Assembly (NCBI GenBank): GCA_021203185.1
Contig: JAJQBR010000060.1
Span: 1 to 32,205, forward strand
DNA from: Clostridiales bacterium
GTDB lineage: Bacteria > Bacillota > Clostridia > Oscillospirales > Oscillospiraceae
Direction of reading: 5' to 3'
Length of the DNA stretch: 32,205 nt
In this document: piece after piece, positions 24,680 through 32,205 of the stretch
Position numbering within the stretch: the first letter of the stretch is position 1
How the letters are laid out: each line of letters starts with the position of its first letter
The notes under the pieces: model-generated
What the model was told of the DNA's origin: nothing
Databases searched by the model: none
What the model saw: only the letters and a program-made list of their open reading frames with translations
Program-made: the position numbers and the translations under genes

Positions 24680-24709
24680 TTGTGCTGCCCCGCTGATTTG
24701 TGGTACAAT
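24680..24709 (+). promoter_or_regulatory. Promoter of the DUF1002 gene
   Basis: TTGTGC (24680-24685), 18 bases, TACAAT (24704-24709) on the plus strand, about 35 bases before the DUF1002 start. The hexamers are moderate matches to the sigma-A consensus. Confidence 0.6.
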
Positions 24710-24743
24710 GGGCTTCAATCTCAGACAGAAAGGCGGATGCAGA

Positions 24744-25637
24744 ATGAAACGATTGACAGCGTTTTTTTTGGCGGTCTGTATGGTATTCTCGGTCAGCGCC
24801 CTTGCTCTGGCCGACGGCACCGGCACGGAGACCAAAGGCTACCTTGTGTTGGGCGAAGATTTGACCAGCCAGGAGCTGGAAACGGTGCTGTCCTACCTCC
24901 AGGTGGAAGACATGGACGACTACGTGGTCAGCTACACCACCAACGAACAGGAACACGAAGCGTTTGACAGCTACCTCAGCGCCTCGGTGGTGGGCAGCCG
25001 CGCCCTGTCCTCCATCCTGCTCATTCCCGGCGAGGAAGGGGACGGTATTTCCGTCACCTCTTATAATATCACCTATTGCACGGTGGAAATGTATCAGAAC
25101 GCGCTGATTTCCGCTGGGGTAGAAGATGTGGACATCTACATCGCCGCACCCAGTGCTGTCTCCGGCACCTGCGCCCTGCTCAGCGCCATGAACGCCTACT
25201 CCACCCTGACCGGGGAGGAAATTTCCGAGGCCAGCGCCGATGCCGCCGTGGACGAGCTGGTGACCACCGGCGAGCTGGGCGACGCCATCGGCAGCAACGA
25301 CACCGCCGCCGAGTTGATCGCCCTGCTGAAACAACAGATGCTGGAGCAGGATTTGAGTGAGGACGAGCTTTCCGACGCCATTGACAACGCCTGTGAGGAG
25401 ATGGGTGTGACCATTGAAGACGAACTGAAGCAAAAAATCATCGACCTGCTGATGAAGCTGAAAGAGACGGACATCGACGTGGACGCTCTGGCCCAGCAAG
25501 CCGGTCAGCTCTACGATAAAATCAGCGACACCATGGATTCGCTGGGCATCACCAGGGAATCGGCGCTGAACTTCTTCCAGAAGGCGTTGCAATTTGTGCA
25601 AAACCTGCTCAGCAGTCTGTTCGGCAGCGGCGAATGA
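24744..25637 (+). CDS. Secreted DUF1002 protein
   Basis: The 297-aa product has a clear signal peptide (MKRLTAFFLAVCMVFSVSALALAD) with cleavage after ALA near residue 23. The remainder matches DUF1002, an extracytoplasmic family common in Firmicutes with no established function. Visible parts are an alpha/beta half with YLVLGEDLTSQELETVL and SILLIPGEEGDGISV, and an acidic helical half from about residue 165 on with repeated Asp and Glu. The ATG at 24744 has GAAAGGCGG upstream; an earlier in-frame ATG at 24708 would extend past the signal peptide and is rejected. It is transcribed alone, divergent from spoIVB, and ends before a terminator. Confidence 0.85.
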   Translation: MKRLTAFFLAVCMVFSVSALALADGTGTETKGYLVLGEDLTSQELETVLSYLQVEDMDDYVVSYTTNEQEHEAFDSYLSASVVGSRALSSILLIPGEEGDGISVTSYNITYCTVEMYQNALISAGVEDVDIYIAAPSAVSGTCALLSAMNAYSTLTGEEISEASADAAVDELVTTGELGDAIGSNDTAAELIALLKQQMLEQDLSEDELSDAIDNACEEMGVTIEDELKQKIIDLLMKLKETDIDVDALAQQAGQLYDKISDTMDSLGITRESALNFFQKALQFVQNLLSSLFGSGE

Positions 25638-25664
25638 GCGTTCCCGCCGCCGGACGCAAAAAAA

Positions 25665-25693
25665 GACCCGGCGATTCAACCTCTCGCCGGGTC
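25665..25693. terminator. Bidirectional terminator between DUF1002 and the repeat transcript
   Basis: GACCCGGCGA (25665-25674) pairs with TCGCCGGGTC (25684-25693). A seven-A run at 25658-25664 precedes it on the plus strand, so the minus strand gets a clean T-run. It can end DUF1002 from the left and the minus-strand repeat transcript from the right. Confidence 0.8.
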
Positions 25694-25874
25694 ACTTCTG
25701 TTCATTGTCCAAGGGTCTTTACCTCAACTTTTCATAGGGTACACATTCAGGACTATTCACTGCGCCGTCACTGATGGCTGCTCTGCACTGTTCTTTGGTC
25801 TCAGTCCTTTCTTCCGTCGTCTAAATAATCACGAGTACACGCTTCATAGAACGCGCCTCCTTCACAGGCGGAAT

Positions 25875-26090
25875 GTGGATGGGGACGAACTTACCTGTAC
25901 ATTGGACCGTACCTCCTGCGTTATTTGATTGCGGCTCTAAAAGCAACCCTCATAACACATCATCCTTTCGGAAACGGGGGTGGTGGATAGGGACAAACTT
26001 ACTTGTACATGGGACCGTACCTCCTGTGTTACTGAATAGCTGATCTGAAATCATACCACATAACACATCATCCTCTCAAACGGTCAAGCG
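25875..26090. repeat. Tandem direct repeat, two copies, 108-bp period
   Basis: Copies occupy about 25875-25982 and 25983-26090. Conserved blocks are GTGGAT(G/A)GGGAC(G/A)AACTTAC and CGTACCTCCTG and CATAACACATCATCCT, the last at 25951 and 26059. Between the blocks the copies have diverged by substitutions but keep the same length. On the minus strand each copy encodes MRVAFRAAIK or MWYDFRSAIQ. Confidence 0.85.
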
Positions 26091-26200
26091 GATGGGGCGG
26101 AAGGAACATCGCTGCTTGACGGAACAGCTGCCGTTTTCACTGCGTCTTGGGAACCGACCCCTTTCTGTAGTGAATTTTGCATCCTCTTTGGGATGAGTAA

Positions 26201-26229
26201 AGGATACCACAGATCTGTTCATCTGTCAA
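26201..26229 (-). promoter_or_regulatory. Minus-strand promoter before the tandem repeats
   Basis: TTGACA (26224-26229), 17 bases, TATCCT (26201-26206) on the minus strand. The spacer contains CAGATCTG. It reads toward the repeats and the terminator at 25,665. Confidence 0.7.
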
Positions 26230-26296
26230 GTGTTTTTGCAAAAATTTTTTATAAAGTTCGAGATGGGAACAATTCTCGCCACTGGGAGGCGTTTAC

Positions 26297-26899
26297 ATGA
26301 CAAAAAACATCGTGATGGACATGGGAAATGTGCTGCTGGACTTCGACCCGCAGGTTCCCCTGGACCGGTACTGCTCCACCCCGGAGGAAAAGGAACTGGT
26401 GCGGCGGGAGCTGTTCCAGGCGCCGGAGTGGCTGATGGCCGACCAGGGGCTGATCCGGGACTGCGAGCGGTTCGACCACGTCAAAGGCCGGGTGCCGGAG
26501 CAGCACTGGCCCGCCCTGAAAGCCTGCGCCGACAACTGGTGGGTGTGTATGCACAACCCCATCCCCGGCGCGCTGGACTTCCTCCGCGACTGCAAGGCGG
26601 CGGGGTATGGGCTGTACCTGCTCTCCAACGCCTCCGACCTGTTTTTTACCTATTTTCCGGCCTTCTGCCCCCTGGAGTTCTTCGATGGGGCGGTGATCTC
26701 CTGCCGGGAAAAAATCCTCAAGCCCGACCCGGAAATTTACCGGCGGCTGTTGGAGCGATACCACCTGGAGGCGGTAACCTGTTACTTCGTGGACGACCGC
26801 CCGGACAACGTGGCGGCGGCCCAGGCCCTGGGCATGAGCGGTCATGTGTTCCGCATGGACTACCCCGCCATTCGCCGGGAATTGGGGATGCAGCCATGA
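26297..26899 (+). CDS. HAD-superfamily phosphatase (YihX-like)
   Basis: This 200-aa protein is a haloacid dehalogenase-type phosphatase, of the group with glycine-rich motif I. Motif I is MDMGNVLLDFDP with the nucleophile Asp8, motif II is LLSNAS, motif III is the Lys of KPDPEIYRR, and motif IV is VDDRPDN. A helical cap lies between motif I and II. Substrate is unknown; related enzymes act on sugar phosphates. GGGAGG precedes the ATG. The stop overlaps the next start as ATGA, so the phosphatase and the pyridoxamine kinase form a coupled pair. Confidence 0.9.
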   Translation: MTKNIVMDMGNVLLDFDPQVPLDRYCSTPEEKELVRRELFQAPEWLMADQGLIRDCERFDHVKGRVPEQHWPALKACADNWWVCMHNPIPGALDFLRDCKAAGYGLYLLSNASDLFFTYFPAFCPLEFFDGAVISCREKILKPDPEIYRRLLERYHLEAVTCYFVDDRPDNVAAAQALGMSGHVFRMDYPAIRRELGMQP

Positions 26900-27741
26900 A
26901 AAAGGTCGCGGTTATCAACGACCTGTCCAGCTTTGGCCGGTGTTCCCTGACCGCCGCCCTGCCGGTGCTGGCCGCAACGGGGGTGCAGCCGGTTCCGCTG
27001 CCCACGGCGCTGCTCTCCGCCCAGACGGGGTATCCCGACTACACCTATCTGGATTTAACCGGCCAGATGGATGCTATTCGCCGCTCGTGGCAGGGGATGG
27101 GCGTCCACTTTGACGGCATTACCACCGGCTTTGTGGCGAATCCCGCCCAGTTTGACCCGCTCAACGCCTTTTTGGACGCCTTTCAGCGCCGGGACACGCT
27201 GGTACTGGTGGACCCGGTGATGGGGGACGGAGGCCGCGCCTTTGGGATGTTCAGCTCCGAATTGCTGGAGGGGATGCGGGGGCTGTGCCGCCGGGGAACC
27301 TTGCTGGTCCCCAACCTGACGGAGTGCTGTCTGCTGACCGGCTGGGACTACGCCGCGCTGACCGCCCACCAGCGGGAACGGGACTACACGGATCGGGTGA
27401 CCGCCTGCGCAGAGGCCCTCCGCCGCCCCGGACAGACGGTGATTGTCACCGGGGTACAGGTCCCCGGCGAGGACGGCGGCCCCGCCATTGGCAACCTGGC
27501 CCTGTGGGATGGGGGAACGTTCTTCCTGGCCCAGCCCTACAACGGCAGAAGCTACTCCGGCACCGGCGACCTGTTCGCCGCCGCTTTGCTGGGGGCGCTG
27601 CTGCGGGGGGAGAGCGTTCCCCGGGCCGTGGTGCGGGCGGAGCGGTTCCTTTCCGCCGCCATCGCCGCCGCAGAGCGGGAGGGGACGGACCGGAACGACG
27701 GCATCCCCTACGAGGCGTTTTTGGGGATGCTGCTGCAATAA
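26896..27741 (+). CDS. Pyridoxamine/pyridoxal kinase (PdxY/PdxK-like)
   Basis: The 281-aa product belongs to the ribokinase-like vitamin B6 kinase family and makes pyridoxal or pyridoxamine phosphate from ATP. Key parts are AVINDLSSFGRCSL at the N-terminus, a central VLVDPVMGDGGRAF, TLLVPNLTECCLLTG, TVIVTGVQ and the anion-hole motif GTGDLFAAALLG with the catalytic Asp. The ATG at 26896 overlaps the phosphatase stop as ATGA. A ThiD-type pyrimidine kinase is the main alternative, but the NDLSSFGRC start is typical of PdxY/PdxK proteins from Firmicutes. The salvage pathway is inferred. Confidence 0.9.
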   Translation: MKKVAVINDLSSFGRCSLTAALPVLAATGVQPVPLPTALLSAQTGYPDYTYLDLTGQMDAIRRSWQGMGVHFDGITTGFVANPAQFDPLNAFLDAFQRRDTLVLVDPVMGDGGRAFGMFSSELLEGMRGLCRRGTLLVPNLTECCLLTGWDYAALTAHQRERDYTDRVTACAEALRRPGQTVIVTGVQVPGEDGGPAIGNLALWDGGTFFLAQPYNGRSYSGTGDLFAAALLGALLRGESVPRAVVRAERFLSAAIAAAEREGTDRNDGIPYEAFLGMLLQ

Positions 27742-27760
27742 ATGTGCAATTAGCAATACT

Positions 27761-27949
27761 GGTTATCCCTTTTACTCAGCCATGTGCCAGAAACCCCTCC
27801 GCCACCGCCTAAAGGCGGCGGCCCTCCTCCGCCGTCAAGCGGCACTTCCGCTACGCTCCCTGCCCTGAAAGGGGAGGTGGCGCGGCGTAAGCCGCGACGG
27901 AGGGGTTTCTCGCTGGAATTACTAGCCAGGCTGTTTCAAAGGGATAGCC
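27761..27949. repeat. Palindromic MITE-like repeat
   Basis: Inverted ends AGAAACCCCTCCG (27789-27801) and CGGAGGGGTTTCT (27898-27910) enclose a GC-rich inner region with its own dyads. A wider pair GGTTATCCCTTT and AAAGGGATAGCC bounds it at 27761 and 27949. ATTAGCAAT occurs on both sides (27749-27757 and 27952-27960), and may be a target-site trace. Repeats with CCCCTCCG arms are common in genomes of this kind, so this is likely a widespread non-autonomous element. No ORF inside. Confidence 0.75.
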
Positions 27950-28008
27950 AAATTAGCAATTAGCAATGTGCAATGGCCCTGTTTTTTGAACAGCCAAAAG
28001 CAAATCAA

Positions 28009-28039
28009 AACCGCCCTCTGGACAAACCAGGGGGCGGTT
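28009..28039. terminator. Terminator of the acyl-CoA synthetase-like gene
   Basis: AACCGCCCTCTG (28009-28020) pairs with CCAGGGGGCGGTT (28027-28039). Read on the minus strand it is followed by TTTTGATTT, right after the gene stop at 28058. Confidence 0.85.
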
Positions 28040-28057
28040 GATGATTTTAGTTGTGGT

Positions 28058-29767
28058 TTATTCTTCCGGTTCCAGCGCGGGGGACGCAGGGTCAGCCGGG
28101 GTAACGTCCTCCGGCTCCTCCTGCCTGGGAGCGGCCTTGTACCGCTTGATTTTCCGGGTGGAGGTTTTTTCAAACTCCCTGTCCCGGATTTTCAGCCGCT
28201 GGATGTGCTTATAGCTGGGGAGAGAGGCGTTGAGCTTGTCGATTTGCTTCTGGATGCGGCGCAACAGCTCTTTCCGGGTCAGGCCGGTTTCCGGGTCGGG
28301 GTAGACCTCGGCGGTGATGGCGTTCTCATCGGCGTAGACCACCACCTCCTGCACCTCGTCGATGCGCTCCACATACTGCTCGATTTCCTCCGGGGAGACG
28401 TTTTCCCCGTTGGAGAGGATAATGACGCTCTTTTTCCGCCCGGTGATGAAGAGGAAGCCCTCCTCGTCCAGATAGCCCAAATCACCGGTGTAGAACCAGC
28501 CCTCGCTGTCGATGACCTCGCTGGTGGACTTGGGGTCGTGGTAATAGCCCAGCATGACGTTGAGACCCCGGACCGCCACCTCGCCCCGGCCCTTGCCGTC
28601 CGGGTCCGCGATTTTCAGCTCGATGTTGGGCATGGGCAGGCCCACGGAGCCGTCCCGGTGGTAATTGTTCCGGTTGGCCGCCAGCACGGGGGAACACTCG
28701 GTAATGCCGTAGCCGTTGATGATCTCCACACCCAGACTGCGGAACTCCTTCACGAAACGGGGATCCAGCGGCGCGCCGCCGCAGATGATGGTGTGCAGCT
28801 CTCCGCCGAATCTGTTGAGGACCGTGGCGAACAGCCTACGGCGGCGGTCGATGCCCAGCCGCAGCATGGCGTCGCTGGCGGCCATGCCCCGGCGAAGGGT
28901 CTTGGCCTGTCCCTGCTTCTCGGCGGTGCGCCAGATGGTCTTGGAAAAGGTCTCCACAAACAGCGGGACCACCACCAGGAAGGTGGGCTTAGCCAGGGGA
29001 ATTTCCCGCATAAAGTTGGACAGGCTGGAACAGATGAATATCGGCATCTGGCAGAAGAAAGGCACCATCAGCCCCACCACCAACCCGAAGGCGTGGGTGA
29101 AGGGCAGCACGGACATGACGGAGCCGGTGGGGTCAACGAGCTGTAACATCCCGGCGATGTCGGCAGTGATGTTGCGCTGGGTGAGCATAACCCCCTTGCT
29201 GAACCCGGTGGAGCCGGAGGTGAAGAAGATGCAGGCCAGGGCGTCCGGATCCACCGCCGCCCGGTCATAGTGCTTCTTGCCCTTCTCCAAAGCCTTGTAC
29301 CCCGCCGCCAGCCACTTGTTCATGTGGCTCATGGAGTAATAGCGGCATTTGCGGCCATATTTCGCCTTGCAAAACCGGGCGACCCCCTCACACGCCTCGC
29401 TGGTGACGATGATATCCACGTCGCTCTGGAACACCAGGGTGGCCGCCTCCAGGTCGGTGGAGTCCTTGGAAACCAGCACCGCCACGTTCCCCGTGGTGAC
29501 GATGGCGAAGTAGGCCACCAGCCAGTGGTAGGAGTTCTCACTGATGAGGGCAATTTTCCGCCCCACTGTATAGTGTTTCAGCAGATAGGTCCCCAGGGCG
29601 CGGACGTCCTGATAAAACTGCCCGTAGGTGCGTTCCACCATGGCCTTGCGGCCCACCATGTAGCGGAAGGCGGGTTCGTCGGGACAGGTCAGGGCCTTCT
29701 GCTCCAGCAGTTGGCGCAGGTCGGCCAGCTCCCGCGCCGGATAGAGTGGATAGTCAGCATTTTTCAT
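28058..29767 (-). CDS. AMP-dependent acyl-CoA synthetase/ligase
   Basis: Members of this superfamily activate a carboxylate with ATP and pass it to CoA. The 569-aa protein carries the AMP-binding motif FTSGSTGFSKG (about residues 182-192), GYGITECSP, YTGDLGYLDEEGF, ITGRKKSVIILSNGENVSPEEIE and a C-terminal TSTRKIKRYK. Size and the NGENVSPEEIE hinge resemble long-chain fatty acyl-CoA ligases. The acid is not predictable from sequence. A proline- and acid-rich tail of about 25 residues follows the catalytic lysine region. The ATG at 29767 has GGAG nine bases upstream; the TTG two codons before it is too near that site. It is transcribed alone, toward the repeat at 27,761. Confidence 0.9.
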   Translation of the reverse strand: MKNADYPLYPARELADLRQLLEQKALTCPDEPAFRYMVGRKAMVERTYGQFYQDVRALGTYLLKHYTVGRKIALISENSYHWLVAYFAIVTTGNVAVLVSKDSTDLEAATLVFQSDVDIIVTSEACEGVARFCKAKYGRKCRYYSMSHMNKWLAAGYKALEKGKKHYDRAAVDPDALACIFFTSGSTGFSKGVMLTQRNITADIAGMLQLVDPTGSVMSVLPFTHAFGLVVGLMVPFFCQMPIFICSSLSNFMREIPLAKPTFLVVVPLFVETFSKTIWRTAEKQGQAKTLRRGMAASDAMLRLGIDRRRRLFATVLNRFGGELHTIICGGAPLDPRFVKEFRSLGVEIINGYGITECSPVLAANRNNYHRDGSVGLPMPNIELKIADPDGKGRGEVAVRGLNVMLGYYHDPKSTSEVIDSEGWFYTGDLGYLDEEGFLFITGRKKSVIILSNGENVSPEEIEQYVERIDEVQEVVVYADENAITAEVYPDPETGLTRKELLRRIQKQIDKLNASLPSYKHIQRLKIRDREFEKTSTRKIKRYKAAPRQEEPEDVTPADPASPALEPEE

Positions 29768-29950
29768 TCGCAATTTCTCCTTTTTTAAATGATTCCTTTC
29801 ATTTCTACAAACATTTTATAGGAACACAATGCAAATTGCAAGCACTGTTTTTCTGACTTGCAGTCAGTTTTTGCAAAGAGGAAACAAAACTGATTGCTTA
29901 GTATGTCAAAATAACAAAAAAACAGCAAAACCGCCACAAAATCATAAAAA

Positions 29951-29978
29951 CAGGGCAGAGAAAAAATCATCTGCCCTG
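29951..29978 (-). terminator. Terminator of dnaK
   Basis: CAGGGCAGA and TCTGCCCTG (29951-29959 and 29970-29978) form a perfect nine-base stem. The minus strand continues into TTTTTAT just after the dnaK stop. Confidence 0.88.
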
Positions 29979-29999
29979 TTTTCTGATGAAATTCGTCGC

Positions 30000-31829
<1,830 letters not shown>

Positions 31830-32002
31830 GTAAAAAGCCTCCAAAATGTGGAGCGGGGAAGGGCGGCGGGACGACAGCTTCCCCCTCCATCGTTCATTCT
31901 AGAGTTACTATACCGCACGAACATGAAGAAACTGTAAAGATTTCGGGAAAAAAGCAAAAATTGAAGAAAATTTTGTTTCCGGAAGGGGAGCGGTGCTGTG
32001 GG

Positions 32003-32032
32003 TTGTGACCGTGACGTGACCTGCGGTCACAA
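32003..32032. repeat. Inverted repeat upstream of dnaK
   Basis: TTGTGACCG (32003-32011) and CGGTCACAA (32024-32032) pair perfectly around a 12-base loop that contains another GTGAC. The rest of 31,830-32,190 has no gene I can support. It could be an operator or a terminator remnant. Confidence 0.5.
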
Positions 32033-32191
32033 TCCTGCGCGTTTTTCCTAAATATTGGTAAATGCAAGGTAAAAAAGAGACTCCCCAGCCAAAAGCCAGG
32101 AAGCCCCCTTGTGATGAGATTTGAGAACTTTTTGGAACCAAAGCCGTCAGTTAAGGAATCTCTGATTTAATCCCCCAGATATTCTGAAATG

Positions 32192-32200
32192 TGCTATAAT
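32192..32200 (+). promoter_or_regulatory. Extended -10 promoter reading out of the window
   Basis: TGCTATAAT has the TGn extension and a perfect TATAAT (32195-32200). No good -35 is visible. The gene it serves lies beyond the right edge. Confidence 0.55.
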
Positions 32201-32205
32201 AATAA

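Larger units (their letters stand above)
25657..26194 (-). ncRNA. Minus-strand transcript with tandem mini-ORFs
   Basis: A minus-strand promoter at 26,201-26,229 and a T-tailed terminator at 25,665-25,693 frame about 540 bases with no gene over 60 codons. Within it lie two 108-bp repeats, each with a Shine-Dalgarno-like AGGA, an ORF of ten codons and a GGAGG followed by a three-codon ORF. A third frame nearer the end starts MKRVLVII, then an amber codon, then 33 codons to a stop at 25719. The transcript may encode tiny peptides or act as an sRNA. No class is recognised. Confidence 0.5.

Noticed and set aside
23970-25679. 569-codon minus-strand frame across spoIVB and DUF1002
   Set aside because: It is antisense or out of frame to two clear genes, has no family signature, and crosses a strong terminator.
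25875-26090. Possible CRISPR array
   Set aside because: Only two copies with a 108-bp period and no conserved short repeat with unique spacers.
26230-26895. Upstream extension of the pyridoxamine kinase
   Set aside because: It lies out of frame with the HAD phosphatase it covers, and the true start at 26896 overlaps the HAD stop as ATGA.
31908-32141. 77-codon minus-strand frame upstream of dnaK
   Set aside because: No binding site, no homology, and it runs through the promoter region and an inverted repeat.

Overview
The window looks like a spore-forming Gram-positive gut bacterium of the Clostridia, most like GC-rich Oscillospiraceae. That placement rests on spoIVB, sigma-A type promoters, strong GGAGG ribosome binding sites, a SAM-I type riboswitch and GC-rich housekeeping genes. 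It is inference, because no rRNA or marker phylogeny is available here.

Positions 1 to about 23,260 are accessory DNA, read as one end of an integrated conjugative or mobilizable element. It ends in a truncated large serine recombinase directly beside spoIVB. From 12,653 down to the left edge, six tightly packed minus-strand genes form a defence-like locus: a PLD-SNF2 type helicase, an unknown 275-aa protein, a DUF4391 protein, a membrane-anchored YobI-like P-loop ATPase, and a Type III restriction-modification pair (mod with a -1 frameshift at a C6 tract, then res, which runs off the window). Just upstream, a 135-aa protein of unknown function sits behind a consensus-like promoter, a SAM-I type aptamer and an intrinsic terminator, with a legible antiterminator. 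No methionine gene is nearby. No clear terminator separates this gene from the helicase, so SAM may control part or all of a locus whose methyltransferase uses SAM.

Positions 13,459-14,217 hold a class B sortase. From 14,386 to 18,068 there is an SOS-type cassette on the minus strand (S24 repressor, two small unknown genes, a Y-family polymerase and YolD). It is divergent from an ImmA/IrrE metalloprotease and a small zinc-ribbon gene. From 19,546 to 22,752 lie an XRE regulator with tandem GTAC dyads behind it, a structured leader ending in a terminator, a frameshifted ParB-like gene, a DUF6551-like ParB homologue, an orphan MazF/PemK toxin and a 53-aa protein. The recombinase remnant follows.

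From 23,287 onward the sequence is chromosomal backbone: spoIVB, a secreted DUF1002 protein, a gap with a minus-strand promoter and a 108-bp tandem repeat encoding paired 10-codon peptides, a HAD phosphatase translationally coupled to a pyridoxamine kinase, a palindromic MITE-like repeat, an acyl-CoA synthetase-like ligase and a stand-alone DnaK. An extended -10 promoter points out of the right edge.

Best leads for something undescribed are the SAM-riboswitch-linked helicase/ATPase/Type III locus, the structured leader before the ParB-like gene, and the repeat transcript of tiny peptides at 25,657-26,229.
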